Assembly (NCBI RefSeq): GCF_028610705.1
Contig: NZ_JAQQWT010000015.1
Coordinates: forward strand, 1 to 64,000
Direction of reading: 5' to 3'
Length of the DNA stretch: 64,000 nt
From: Halalkalibacter alkalisediminis
GTDB taxonomy: Bacteria > Bacillota > Bacilli > Bacillales > Bacillaceae_D
The number at the start of each line of letters is the position of its first letter. Position 1 is the stretch's first letter. The notes beneath the pieces are model-generated. The model was given only the letters and a program-made list of their open reading frames with translations. It was not told where the DNA came from and did no database searches. Positions 45,953 through 54,288 of this stretch are shown here, piece after piece. The translations under genes and the position numbers were made by a program.

Positions 45953-45986
45953 AAGAGTGTCCTAATTAAATTCATTAGACACTCTT
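45953..45986 (-). terminator. Terminator of the 48-residue gene
   Basis: AAGAGTGTC-TAAT (45953-45966) pairs with ATTA-GACACTCTT (45974-45986, one bulge); TTTTGG follows on the minus strand. Confidence 0.8.
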
Positions 45987-45998
45987 AAATTATGCGCG

Positions 45999-46145
45999 TT
46001 AGTTATACGCTTGTGTTAAGAAATGATCTGTTTCTAATTTTTCAAATCCATCGTGCCCTGATTTCTTAAGTTCATTTAATTCATTAGCTAAACGATCTAA
46101 TTTCTTTTGCATTTCTTCAATCATTTTTTTCTCTGATACGGTCAT
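45999..46145 (-). CDS. Small coiled-coil protein
   Basis: A 48-residue frame with AAGGGAGAGAG before its ATG and a terminator after it. KKMIEEMQKKLDRLANELNE is a heptad-rich helix; the tail has HDGFEKLETDHFLTQAYN. I do not recognise it; it may be a small aspartyl-phosphatase-like or regulatory peptide but no Spo0E signature is complete. It is just upstream (on the minus side) of the DnaA-box cluster. Confidence 0.65.
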   Translation of the reverse strand: MTVSEKKMIEEMQKKLDRLANELNELKKSGHDGFEKLETDHFLTQAYN

Positions 46146-46301
46146 GGTTCTCTCTCCCTTTTTTTTTTATATAATGTAGTTGATCGAGCAGTCGCTCACT
46201 TTCAACACAGCGTCACAGTTACTTTTTCTAATTGTTAAAAATATTCTAACAATAGAAGCCGTTTTTGTAAATAGTTTTTTTATCTTGTACAGGCACATTT
46301 T

Positions 46302-46410
46302 TTATACACAGACTTATCAACACAAACTGTTGATAACTACCTATAAACTTGTGTATAATTCTCATTTCCTTGTGAGTATCCACTAAAACAAGATAAAACA
46401 CTGTGGATAA
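46302..46410. promoter_or_regulatory. DnaA-box cluster
   Basis: Five boxes in 109 bp: TTATACACA (46302-46310, plus), TTATCAACA (46314-46322, plus), TTATCAACA (46328-46336, minus), TTATACACA (46350-46358, minus) and the consensus TTATCCACA (46402-46410, minus), with a weaker GTATCCACT at 46376. The first four form an imperfect palindrome. There is no dnaA, dnaN or rnpA nearby, so this is not a normal oriC; it resembles the DnaA-box clusters outside oriC known in B. subtilis. It lies in a 425-bp gene-free stretch upstream of the fbpB-like gene. Confidence 0.75.
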
Positions 46411-46570
46411 GTCTGTGGTTTTCGATCGGTATACATTTCCCTTTCCTAAATCGACAAATTTTGCTAATATTATTTTATTCTAAAAATTGTAACAATTATT
46501 CTATTATTATAGTGTTTTACTTGTTACAATGGTGTAGAAGATATTTTCACTATTAAAAGGTGGGCTGGAA

Positions 46571-46720
46571 ATGCGAAGACAATCAACTTCATTTGAAGAA
46601 TTAGTGTTAGAAAATAAAAAGCAATTACTAAATGATCCTGAAGCCTTAGCGAAAATCGATGAACGACTCGATGAACGTTCGTCTAAGACAACTGAACAAG
46701 ATAAAAATTATACTAAATAA
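46571..46720 (+). CDS. FbpB-like small basic protein
   Basis: A 49-residue protein starting MRRQSTSFEELVLENKKQLL and continuing EALAKIDERLDERSSK, the pattern of FbpB-family small proteins (Fur-regulated basic protein B), which in B. subtilis help the FsrA small RNA in iron sparing. AAAGGTGGGCTGGAA precedes the ATG. No clear Fur box is seen, so iron control is not shown. Confidence 0.75.
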   Translation: MRRQSTSFEELVLENKKQLLNDPEALAKIDERLDERSSKTTEQDKNYTK

Positions 46721-46725
46721 TATTG

Positions 46726-46761
46726 AGAACGAGTTACCAGTTACGGTAACTCGTTCTTTTT
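46726..46761 (+). terminator. FbpB-like gene terminator
   Basis: AGAACGAGTTACC (46726-46738), loop AGTTAC, GGTAACTCGTTCT (46745-46757) and TTTT. Confidence 0.95.
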
Positions 46762-46904
46762 ATTTAATTAAATGGATCTTTTTACGAATATTACTAATGA
46801 TGTTAACGCACAGTATAAGCATTAGATGTGATTTTTTCGTTATGATCATTTTTTCTAAATGAGCATATTTTTACATCTATCTGATTCGAAAGGAAGTAAG
46901 AAAA

Positions 46905-48239
46905 ATGGATAATGTCATGCTTGCGCGCACAATTTTTGGTTCTTCAATTGCTTTTCATATTATCTTCGCAACTCTAGGTGTAGGAATTACGTTAATGATA
47001 CTTCTTGCTGAGATCATGCGGATCATTCGAAAAGACGGGGATTATGGCACTCTTGCCAAGAGGTGGACAAAGGGCGTTGCGATCTTACTTGGGGTTGCGA
47101 TTCCATCAGGAACAATCGTAGCTGTCATGCTTAGTCTTCTTTGGCCAGGCTTCATGGAAATTGTAGGGCAAGTCATTGCTCTTCCTTTTCAAATTGAAAT
47201 TTTTGCTTTCTTTCTAGAAGCATTATTTCTTTCTATCTACGTATATGCTGCTGATCGTCTTTCTCCGACGATGAGAATTATTAGTGTGTTCTTTGTTGCA
47301 CTTGGCGCAACGGCTTCAGCCGTTCTAATTACAGATGCTCACGCATGGATGAATACCCCTAGAGGGTTTGAAATGGTTGATGGTCAAATTACAAATGTAC
47401 AACCTTTAGCTGCTGTATTCAATCCTAGTTTCTTTGTGACTTCCTTACACGTGGTCGGAAGTGCATATATGACAGGAGCCTTTGTTCTTGCAGCTGTTGC
47501 TGCTTATAAGCTATTCCGTGGAGGACTTAGCGATAGAGAAACTACTTATCATCGAAAAGGTTTGTCTCTTTCACTTGCTGTTGCTTTGCTCATGTCTGTC
47601 TATACAGCTAATAGTGGGCACGATACAGCCATCATGTTACATGAGCATATTCCTGTTAAACTCGCTGCAGCAGAGGGTTTATTTGAAACCCAACCCAATG
47701 CTCCATTGGCAATTATGGGCACACCTGATCCTGAAGCTGGGAGAGTTGTTGGCGGCATTGAAATCCCTGGTATGCTCAGCTGGCTTGCAACAGGCTCTAC
47801 TGACGGAGTAGTTCGCGGATTATATGATTATCCCGAAGAAGAGTGGCCCCCTTTATTTGTTCATACACTCTTTAACGTTATGGTCGGAATAGGCTCAGCG
47901 CTCCTTGCCCTTGCCGGAATCTATTGGTTATTTTGGTTTCTAGGTCGTAAAAAACAAAAGCCATTCCCTAAATGGCTCTTAGCTGGGATTGTTGTTTCAG
48001 GACCACTTGCTATGATCGGGATTGAGACGGGATGGATTTTCAGTTGTACAGGTCGACAACCTTGGACCATTTATGGATTTCAACTGACAAGTGAGGCTGC
48101 CACCAATTCAGGAAATTTAGGTATGCTTTTTGTATTGTTCATCTCCCTTTATGTTGTACTGCTTGTTATTACAGGACTTGTCATGCATTTTTATTTTTAT
48201 CGAAATCCTGTATCAGAAGAATTGCATACCATTAACTAA
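46905..48239 (+). CDS. cydA: Cytochrome bd-type quinol oxidase subunit I (CydA/YthA)
   Basis: A 444-residue, nine-helix subunit carrying the haems. FGSSIAFHIIFATLGVG holds a haem His, then FQIEIFAFFLEALFLSIY with Glu residues of the haem pocket, and FFVTSLHVVGSAYMTGAF the second His. The quinol loop is short, as in YthA/CioA-type oxidases. The C-terminal motif reads GWIFSCTGRQPW, with Cys where E. coli-type CydA has Glu. Followed 26 bp later by subunit II. Reduces O2 with quinol electrons without pumping protons. Confidence 0.92.
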   Translation: MDNVMLARTIFGSSIAFHIIFATLGVGITLMILLAEIMRIIRKDGDYGTLAKRWTKGVAILLGVAIPSGTIVAVMLSLLWPGFMEIVGQVIALPFQIEIFAFFLEALFLSIYVYAADRLSPTMRIISVFFVALGATASAVLITDAHAWMNTPRGFEMVDGQITNVQPLAAVFNPSFFVTSLHVVGSAYMTGAFVLAAVAAYKLFRGGLSDRETTYHRKGLSLSLAVALLMSVYTANSGHDTAIMLHEHIPVKLAAAEGLFETQPNAPLAIMGTPDPEAGRVVGGIEIPGMLSWLATGSTDGVVRGLYDYPEEEWPPLFVHTLFNVMVGIGSALLALAGIYWLFWFLGRKKQKPFPKWLLAGIVVSGPLAMIGIETGWIFSCTGRQPWTIYGFQLTSEAATNSGNLGMLFVLFISLYVVLLVITGLVMHFYFYRNPVSEELHTIN

Positions 48240-48265
48240 AAATCTGTTTAGAGAGGAGTGATCTC

Positions 48266-49300
48266 ATGGAATCTGTTTATATTGCGATAATTATTATTTG
48301 GATCTTTCTCTTTATGTACGCTATTGCGGGATCGATTGACTTTGGAGCCGGATTTTGGGCGATGTACTACCGGAAAAGAACGGATACAAAAGCCGCAAGT
48401 ATTGCAAATCGTTATTTATCTCCTTCGTGGGAAGTGACCAACGTATTTTTGGTCTTACTTGTTGTCGCCTTAGTTGGTTTTTTCCCTGGCGCTGCAGCAA
48501 CACTAGGAACACTAATGATTGTGCCTTTTTGCTTGGTTCTATTCTTTTTAACGATTAGAAGTGCCTTCATGGTTTATTCTTACACCGTTCAAAAATACAC
48601 TAATATGCTCGTTATCATTTCAGGGGTAACAGGATTATTAATTCCTGCCCTACTAATTAGTATTTTGCCAGCCGCAATAGGAGGATTTGTTGAAACGATT
48701 GGCGATCGACAATATGTCTTGCTCAATCAGCTGTTCACAAGCCCTACTTTCTACACCCATTTAGGATTTGGACTTAGTACAGAGCTATTTTTGTCCTCTT
48801 TGTTATTAAGTGATTATGCACGTGAAGCTAATTCAGAAGAAACATATCATGTATACCGTAAAAATGCGATTATCCTTGGACCTATAACCTTATCCTTTGC
48901 TGTAGGTGCAATTTTCACGTTAATTCCAGAAGCGTTTTGGATGTTTGAAAATATGGCTAATGAATGGTTGCTATTCACCTTATCCTTACTAGCTTTTGCC
49001 ACCGGTTATAGTGCCCTTTGGTGGCCGTCTAAAAAAGTAAGTGTCGGCCAACCACGAGTAGCCGTACTCTTAATTGCTTTACAGTTTGGGTTAGCGAGCT
49101 TTGCCTATGGTTCAGCCCATATGCCCTACTTCCTTTATCCAAATGTCACGATCTACGATACATTCACAAATGAGATCATGTTTCAATCCTTGTTAATCGG
49201 CTATGGGGTTGGGATGGCCATACTCATTCCTGTTTTCATCTGGTTCTGGCGTCTGTTTATGAAAGATAAGCGATATTTGAGACAGGAAGCACCTCACTAA
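48266..49300 (+). CDS. cydB: Cytochrome bd-type quinol oxidase subunit II (CydB/YthB)
   Basis: A 344-residue, eight to nine helix subunit. It has the CydB start IIIIWIFLFMYAIAGSIDFG and GFWAMYY, then LSPSWEVTNVFLVLLVVALV. GAGAGGAG precedes the ATG. Two-gene operon with cydA; B. subtilis ythAB is the closest arrangement I recall. Confidence 0.9.
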   Translation: MESVYIAIIIIWIFLFMYAIAGSIDFGAGFWAMYYRKRTDTKAASIANRYLSPSWEVTNVFLVLLVVALVGFFPGAAATLGTLMIVPFCLVLFFLTIRSAFMVYSYTVQKYTNMLVIISGVTGLLIPALLISILPAAIGGFVETIGDRQYVLLNQLFTSPTFYTHLGFGLSTELFLSSLLLSDYAREANSEETYHVYRKNAIILGPITLSFAVGAIFTLIPEAFWMFENMANEWLLFTLSLLAFATGYSALWWPSKKVSVGQPRVAVLLIALQFGLASFAYGSAHMPYFLYPNVTIYDTFTNEIMFQSLLIGYGVGMAILIPVFIWFWRLFMKDKRYLRQEAPH

Positions 49301-49315
49301 ATCTTTTAATAAACC

Positions 49316-49352
49316 ACAAAATCTTGAGGAAAAATGTCCTCAAGATTTTTGT
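49316..49352 (+). terminator. cydAB terminator
   Basis: AAAATCTTGAGGA (49318-49330), loop AAAATG, TCCTCAAGATTTT (49337-49349) and flanking CACAA/TTGTG. Confidence 0.92.
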
Positions 49353-49428
49353 GCTCTATTCAAATCTCTTCAATCTTCAAATACTTTTAAGTCTAATACA
49401 TCTTCAACTACAATGTGTAATGTATTCA

Positions 49429-49560
49429 AAGTGTACGAAGTGCAGAGTTTATTTTCCGTGACTCGAAATAAAAAAGGGAAAGGGAAAGACATGAAGTACC
49501 AAAGAGGGAATTATGACAGTGTATTCTCGTTTTTCGTGATTTGAAGTACCTAAAGTGTAT
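49429..49560. repeat. Degenerate short repeats
   Basis: AAAGTGTAC (49429) and AAAGTGTAT (49552) bracket three loose copies of GA-TYGAARTA (near 49460, 49489 and 49540), two of them followed by CC. They lie in a 477-bp stretch without a gene between cydB and phnA; no protein is supported. Confidence 0.35.
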
Positions 49561-49630
49561 AGTTAGGTCTCTAGATCAGAAAATATTTTGCATTTCATTA
49601 TAAAAGGCTACACTTATACTAATCCATCTC

Positions 49631-49639
49631 TGCTATAAT
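49631..49639 (+). promoter_or_regulatory. Extended -10 promoter of the phnA-like gene
   Basis: TGC-TATAAT (hexamer 49634-49639) about 139 bp before the gene. No good -35 hexamer at 17 bp. Confidence 0.45.
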
Positions 49640-49777
49640 AATTGAATCGTACGTAATAAGGGAAAAAGCATAAGAATGCATTTACTTGTGCTTCTGTTGA
49701 ACGTTTTTTTAGTCTATAAGAAATATTGGTTATCTTTGTCTTTTGAATGATTATTAACGAGCGGAGGAATTAAGATT

Positions 49778-50119
49778 ATGGCTAATTTGCCAAATTGTCC
49801 AAAATGTAATTCAGAATATACATATGAAGATGGAAATCTCCTTGTTTGCCCAGAATGTGGACATGAGTGGACCCTTGAGTCAGAAACTGAAACAATCGAA
49901 GAGAATAAGACGATCAAAGATGCAAACGGAAATATTCTAAATGATGGTGATACTGTAACAGTCATCAAAGATCTCAAAGTAAAAGGAAGTTCACTAGTCG
50001 TAAAGATAGGAACAAAAGTAAGAAATATTCGTCTAGTTGAAGGGGATCACGATATTGATTGTAAAATTGATGGTTTCGGAGCGATGAAATTAAAATCTGA
50101 ATTTGTTAAAAAAGCGTAA
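49778..50119 (+). CDS. PhnA/YjdM family zinc-ribbon protein
   Basis: A 113-residue protein with an N-terminal zinc ribbon ([22 protein letters not shown]) and a C-terminal beta barrel beginning [20 protein letters not shown] and ending [12 protein letters not shown]. This is the PhnA/YjdM family. Despite the name it is not shown to act in phosphonate use. GGAGG before the ATG. Confidence 0.92.
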   Translation: MANLPNCPKCNSEYTYEDGNLLVCPECGHEWTLESETETIEENKTIKDANGNILNDGDTVTVIKDLKVKGSSLVVKIGTKVRNIRLVEGDHDIDCKIDGFGAMKLKSEFVKKA

Positions 50120-50132
50120 ATACGAAGTAATC

Positions 50133-50175
50133 CTCGAACGAAAAGTTATCCAAATATGGGTGGCTTTTCGTTTGA
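50133..50175 (+). terminator. phnA-like gene terminator
   Basis: AACGAAAAG (50137-50145) pairs with CTTTTCGTT (50164-50172), extended by CTC/GAG. T run is poor on the right. Confidence 0.55.
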
Positions 50176-50209
50176 GCAGTTTAAAAGAAAAAAAACAAAT
50201 AATAAAAGC

Positions 50210-50241
50210 CGAGTATAAAAACCTATTCGATTTTACACTCG
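50210..50241 (-). terminator. Terminator of the YebC-type gene
   Basis: CGAGTATAAAA (50210-50220) pairs with TTTTACACTCG (50231-50241) with one mismatch; on the minus strand GCTTTTATTATTTG then T8 follows. Confidence 0.65.
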
Positions 50242-50288
50242 ACTTCTTTTGTTCCCTTATATTCGATTCGGCTTTGCTCGACTATTTT

Positions 50289-51008
50289 TTACTCACCAAA
50301 ATCAACATTGTGATAGACTTGCTGTACATCTTCTAAATCCTCTAATGCATCAATCAATTTTTCAAATTGAACTTGATCTTCTTCCAAAAGTGTTACGTCA
50401 TTCTGAGCAAGCATTGTTAATTCAGCTACGGTAAAATCTGTGATCCCAACATTTTTAAACGCTTCTTGGACTGCATGAAACATGTCTGGTTCAGCATAAA
50501 CGATAACCGCTTCATCTTCTTCTATAATATCTCGAACGTCGACATCTGCTTCCATCAAAAGTTCAAGTACTTCATCTGCTGTCTTTCCTTCAAGACCAAT
50601 TACCGCTGTGGCATCAAACATAAATGCAACTGATCCACTTACTCCCATGTTACCGCCATTTTTCTTGAACGCAGAACGCACTTCAGCAACTGTACGGTTG
50701 ACGTTATTTGTTAACGTATCAACGATAACCATTGATCCATTTGGTCCAAATCCTTCATAACGAAGTTCGTCATACGTTTCTTCTGAGCCGCCTTTGGCTT
50801 TTTCAATGGCACGATCAATAATTGATTTCGGTACACTATATGTTTTTGCACGCTCAAGTACAACTTTAAGCGCTCGGTTTGATTCAGGATCTGGTTCACC
50901 TTGCTTTGCCGCTACATAGATTTCACGACCAAACTTTGCATAAATCCGGCTTGTATTTGCATCTTTTGACGCCTTTTTTTCTTTAATATTATTCCATTTA
51001 CGACCCAT
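50289..51008 (-). CDS. YebC/PmpR family regulator (YeeN type)
   Basis: A 239-residue TACO1/YebC-family protein. Signature [20 protein letters not shown] differs from the classic AGHSKWxxIxHKK start and marks the YeeN subgroup; [19 protein letters not shown] and [16 protein letters not shown] follow. YebC proteins were called transcription regulators; recent work links them to ribosome rescue at proline stretches. Start ATG 51008. A YrbC-type YebC may exist elsewhere. Confidence 0.88.
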   Translation of the reverse strand: MGRKWNNIKEKKASKDANTSRIYAKFGREIYVAAKQGEPDPESNRALKVVLERAKTYSVPKSIIDRAIEKAKGGSEETYDELRYEGFGPNGSMVIVDTLTNNVNRTVAEVRSAFKKNGGNMGVSGSVAFMFDATAVIGLEGKTADEVLELLMEADVDVRDIIEEDEAVIVYAEPDMFHAVQEAFKNVGITDFTVAELTMLAQNDVTLLEEDQVQFEKLIDALEDLEDVQQVYHNVDFGE

Positions 51009-51303
51009 AACGTAACTCACTCTCTTTCCATTTATATCTCACATTAGCGTCTTATCGCTTTATAGCGTTTAATCTTTCCCCTAATACAACTAGGTTATAT
51101 TATACCTTATTTATATGGAATTTTTCGAGCTTAAAAAACAATTACAAGCATTTTATGTATGAAAACTGTTTGATTTCCCATCTAAAGTTCTAACAAAAAT
51201 TCAAAGAATTTCAAAATAGCTGTTGACTCACCTTTAATCTGTTATATAATAGAAAATAACATAGGTTTATTGTTATAAAACAGAAAGAGAGGAGGAATTA
51301 ATC

Positions 51304-51447
51304 ATGAGTAGAATGGAGCGCCAAAACATGGTCCGATATATTGAACAGACAAGAAGGATTCATCGTGATGATTTGCTTTATATGACAGATGCTGATATTG
51401 AACACATTTATGAAACAACTTACTTTCAAGAAGAAAACGCGGAGTAA
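51304..51447 (+). CDS. BH0509 family small protein
   Basis: A 47-residue protein (MSRMERQNMVRYIEQTRRIH, then DDLLYMTDADIEHIYETTY) behind GAGGAGG. The pattern matches the small BH0509 family of Bacillus. Function unknown. It starts a two-gene unit. Confidence 0.7.
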   Translation: MSRMERQNMVRYIEQTRRIHRDDLLYMTDADIEHIYETTYFQEENAE

Positions 51448-51460
51448 AGGAGGATGCTAA

Positions 51461-51601
51461 ATGGAAACGTACGAGAGAGCTTATCGACAATACACTGAAC
51501 AATGCGAGCTATTTGGGATGCAGCCAATCGATATGATAAAATTCATTCAAACTGTAACACAAGAACAAGTTGAACAAATGATAAGCCAATACACTAACTA
51601 A
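51461..51601 (+). CDS. Small hypothetical protein
   Basis: A 46-residue acidic, helical protein starting METYERAYRQYTEQCELFGM, with AAAGGAGG upstream, 13 bp after the BH0509-like gene. The pair look like an operon ending at a terminator. No family recognised. Confidence 0.6.
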   Translation: METYERAYRQYTEQCELFGMQPIDMIKFIQTVTQEQVEQMISQYTN

Positions 51602-51645
51602 ACTTTGGAGTGAAAATATGAATAGTGACATTGATGTCTCCTAAT

Positions 51646-51690
51646 GCCATCCGTTTAATCCTAACTTTTAGGAAAACAGGTGGCTTTTTA
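51646..51690 (+). terminator. Terminator of the small-protein pair
   Basis: GCCATCCGTTT (51646-51656) pairs imperfectly with AAAACAGGTGGC (51673-51684), with TCCTAA/TTAGGA inside, then TTTTTA. Confidence 0.65.
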
Positions 51691-51764
51691 TTTACTTGTA
51701 AATGTGGCAACAAGCAAAAGAACTAAATCGTAATGGATTTAGTCCTCTCTGCCATCTTATTTTG

Positions 51765-53537
51765 TTACTTTTCTGTCAGTTCCATAAATTCATCAACATC
51801 TACTAACACAAGGTCAATGGCTTCCTGCCAGAAATCTTTGCTTGTTAAATCAATTTGAAGGTGCTTCAGAGCTAAGTCTTCAACTGTCATACTCGCTGTA
51901 TCCTGTAGCAAAGCAATGTAATCATCTTCAAATGAACGTCCAGCTTCGAGCGCTTTTTTATAAATACCAAGACTAAATAAGAAACCAAACGTATACGGGA
52001 AATTATAAAACGGAACACCTGTAATATGGAAATGTAATTTTGACGCCCAGAAAGTTGGCGAATACGATGAAAGTTGATTTCCATAAGCTTCTTTTTGAGC
52101 TTCTTCCATTATTGAATTCAGCTCATCAACTGACAACATTTTTTCTTTACGAGCTTCATAAAACCTTGTTTCAAATAGAAAGCGCGAATGAATATTCATA
52201 AAGAAAGCGAGCGAGCGCGAGATTTTATTTTCAAGTAATGATAGCCTTACATCTTCTGAAGGAGCTTCTTTCACTAAAGCATCCGAGATGATCGTTTCAG
52301 CAAATGTAGAGGCCGTCTCAGCTACATTCATCGCATATCGTTGTGCAAGTGGGTCCATATTCTTTAAGCAATGCCCATGATAGGCATGTCCAAGCTCATG
52401 AGCTAAAGTTGCGACATTCGCCATCGTGCCATCGTAAGTCATAAAAATGCGCGACTGTTTAGATAAAGGAAATGATGTGCAAAATCCACCTGGTCTTTTT
52501 CCAGAGCGATCTTCTGCTTCAATCCATCCATCACGTAGAGCTCCCTCTGTAAACGAAGCCAATTTCGGACTAAACGTGTTAAAATGCTTAATAATTAGCT
52601 CACAAGCATCTTCATATGAAATCGTTGTATCCCCTTCAACTGGTAGTGGAGCATGAACATCATGCATCGCAAGCTTTTCGACTCCTAGTAACTGCGCTTT
52701 ACGTTCCATAAACTTATATAGTTTCGGTTTATTATCTGTAATTGTTTGCCACATAGCATCTAACGTTTCTTCTTTCATACGGTTAATGGCAAGTGGTTCT
52801 TTTAATACACTATCCCATCCTCTTGCTTTATATAAATTTAGGCGAAAACCCGCTAAATGATTTAAGGTGGAAGCAAATAAATCTCCTTCTTTTTCCCACG
52901 CTTTCTCTGAAATATCAAACGCCTTCTCTCGCACGTCACGATCAGCACTATTTAAACGGTTTTGCAGTTGACCTGCTGATAATAATTTTTCTTCTCCATC
53001 CTCTTCAAATGGAATTTGCATACGACCAACTGCACTATTATAAACATTTCCCCATGCATGGTAGCCGTCAATAGCAAGTTGTCCTGCTAACTTTTCTTGT
53101 GCTGGAGGCAATTTTTCATTTGCCTGTGTACGACGCTCTTCTAAATTGAAAATGACACCTGACAAAGAAGGACGTGAGATTAAACGGTTCCACTCCTCTG
53201 TAGATAGAGCAACCATTATATCTTCAAGAACGCCCCAAATATTTTGAATTTGAGTATTTTGTTCTGTGATCTTTCCAAGCCATAGCATAGCTTCTTTGTC
53301 TTTTACATCTTGTGCTGTTAAGCAGCTAATAAAAGCTCCAGCCTCTCTCGAACGCTGCATATAAACTTGTACATTATGTATATAGGCTTCTAATCGGTCT
53401 AGCGTCATTTCCTCATTAAGTAGATGATCTAGATTTTCCAAAAGTTGATCTGTTTCTGCCACAAATAATTTAAATTCTTCTGACGTGCTTCCACCTTTAA
53501 AAATCGATTCTAAATCCCAAACTTCCGGAAACTTCAT
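51765..53537 (-). CDS. pepF: M3 family oligoendopeptidase F (PepF type)
   Basis: A 590-residue zinc metallopeptidase. Zinc motif ATLAHELGHAYHGH (HExxH) and downstream Glu in AMNVAETASTFAE are intact; FCTSFPLSKQSRIFMTYDGT is the family substrate loop. Cytosolic, cuts small peptides. Start ATG 53537 after GAGGAGGAAT. The smaller size and sequence suit the M3B_PepF_2 subgroup. Confidence 0.92.
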   Translation of the reverse strand: MKFPEVWDLESIFKGGSTSEEFKLFVAETDQLLENLDHLLNEEMTLDRLEAYIHNVQVYMQRSREAGAFISCLTAQDVKDKEAMLWLGKITEQNTQIQNIWGVLEDIMVALSTEEWNRLISRPSLSGVIFNLEERRTQANEKLPPAQEKLAGQLAIDGYHAWGNVYNSAVGRMQIPFEEDGEEKLLSAGQLQNRLNSADRDVREKAFDISEKAWEKEGDLFASTLNHLAGFRLNLYKARGWDSVLKEPLAINRMKEETLDAMWQTITDNKPKLYKFMERKAQLLGVEKLAMHDVHAPLPVEGDTTISYEDACELIIKHFNTFSPKLASFTEGALRDGWIEAEDRSGKRPGGFCTSFPLSKQSRIFMTYDGTMANVATLAHELGHAYHGHCLKNMDPLAQRYAMNVAETASTFAETIISDALVKEAPSEDVRLSLLENKISRSLAFFMNIHSRFLFETRFYEARKEKMLSVDELNSIMEEAQKEAYGNQLSSYSPTFWASKLHFHITGVPFYNFPYTFGFLFSLGIYKKALEAGRSFEDDYIALLQDTASMTVEDLALKHLQIDLTSKDFWQEAIDLVLVDVDEFMELTEK

Positions 53538-53644
53538 AAAACGATTCCTCCTCAATATTTCGATACCCGTAATAACAGTTTATCAGAATTTTAACAATTA
53601 AACCACAAATACTAAGAAAGATGTTTTCACCTTACAAAATGTTC

Positions 53645-53650
53645 TATAAT
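53645..53650 (+). promoter_or_regulatory. -10 element of the Lrp-type gene
   Basis: TATAAT with TGTTTT 17 bp upstream, 37 bp before the ATG at 53688. Confidence 0.4.
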
Positions 53651-53687
53651 GTGGATATCTATGTTACAAAGGGGTGTGAAAACAGGA

Positions 53688-54137
53688 ATGAAACTAGACA
53701 CTACCGACCGAAAAATACTAGAGCTCTTAACGATTAATGGGCGTATGTCATATGTAGATATCGCAAAAGAACTCGGGCTCTCTCGCGTAGCTATTCGTGA
53801 ACGTATCAATCAGCTAATGGAAGAGGAAATAATCGAGAAATTTAGCGTTGTGATCAATTCAGATAAAATAGGAAAAAAAGTTTCGGCTTTTTTTGAAGTA
53901 GATTGCGAACCGACATGTCTCGTTTCAGTAGCAGAAACATTAGCAGAGAATCCTAAAGTAGCTAGTTGCTATCAAATGACAGGTCCTAGTACCCTTCATA
54001 TGCATGTACTTGTCGAGGACTTTGAGCAATTAGAACAGTTTATTAATGAAGAACTATATGCTTTAAAAGGAATCACTAGAGTTGAAAGTCATATTTTGCT
54101 TAGACGTTTTAAAAGCCGTAGTGGCATGAAATTGTAA
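53688..54137 (+). CDS. Lrp/AsnC family regulator
   Basis: A 149-residue regulator: AsnC helix-turn-helix (TDRKILELLTINGRMSYVDI, LGLSRVAIRERINQL) and a RAM ligand-binding domain from residue 60. ATG 53688 follows AAAGGGGTG. It converges on the gamma-glutamyltransferase gene; B. subtilis has ywrC (Lrp) beside ywrD (GGT-like), which suggests it is the ywrC counterpart. Its ligand is probably an amino acid. Confidence 0.88.
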   Translation: MKLDTTDRKILELLTINGRMSYVDIAKELGLSRVAIRERINQLMEEEIIEKFSVVINSDKIGKKVSAFFEVDCEPTCLVSVAETLAENPKVASCYQMTGPSTLHMHVLVEDFEQLEQFINEELYALKGITRVESHILLRRFKSRSGMKL

Positions 54138-54192
54138 TGAACACACATCTATATAAATAGTTCGACTCGGACACCTTTAACTCCTTGGTCGT

Positions 54193-54216
54193 TAAATAAA
54201 TAAATAAATAAATAAA
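54193..54216. repeat. (TAAA)6 microsatellite
   Basis: Six perfect TAAA units in the gap between the Lrp-type gene and the GGT gene, outside any coding sequence. Confidence 0.9.
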
Positions 54217-54231
54217 AAGTCTAACTAAAGT

Positions 54232-54268
54232 GAAGAACGTTAGGAGGATTCATCTCTTAACGTTCTTC
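54232..54268. terminator. Hairpin between convergent Lrp and GGT genes
   Basis: GAAGAACGTTA (54232-54242) pairs with TAACGTTCTTC (54258-54268). No long T run on either side; likely acts for the GGT gene with AGTTAGACTTTTTATTTA after it on the minus strand. Confidence 0.65.
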
Positions 54269-54288
54269 TCACATCTTGATAGATAAAA

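Noticed and set aside
46180-46386. 68-codon plus frame across the DnaA boxes
   Set aside because: No ribosome site and A/T-driven composition (Phe, Ile, Leu, Tyr).
46302-46410. Chromosomal origin oriC
   Set aside because: No dnaA, dnaN, recF, rpmH or DnaA-trio/AT-rich unwinding region is near; it is better called a DnaA-box cluster.
50103-50336. 77-codon plus frame after phnA
   Set aside because: It runs through two terminator hairpins and the antisense end of the YebC-type gene, without a ribosome site.
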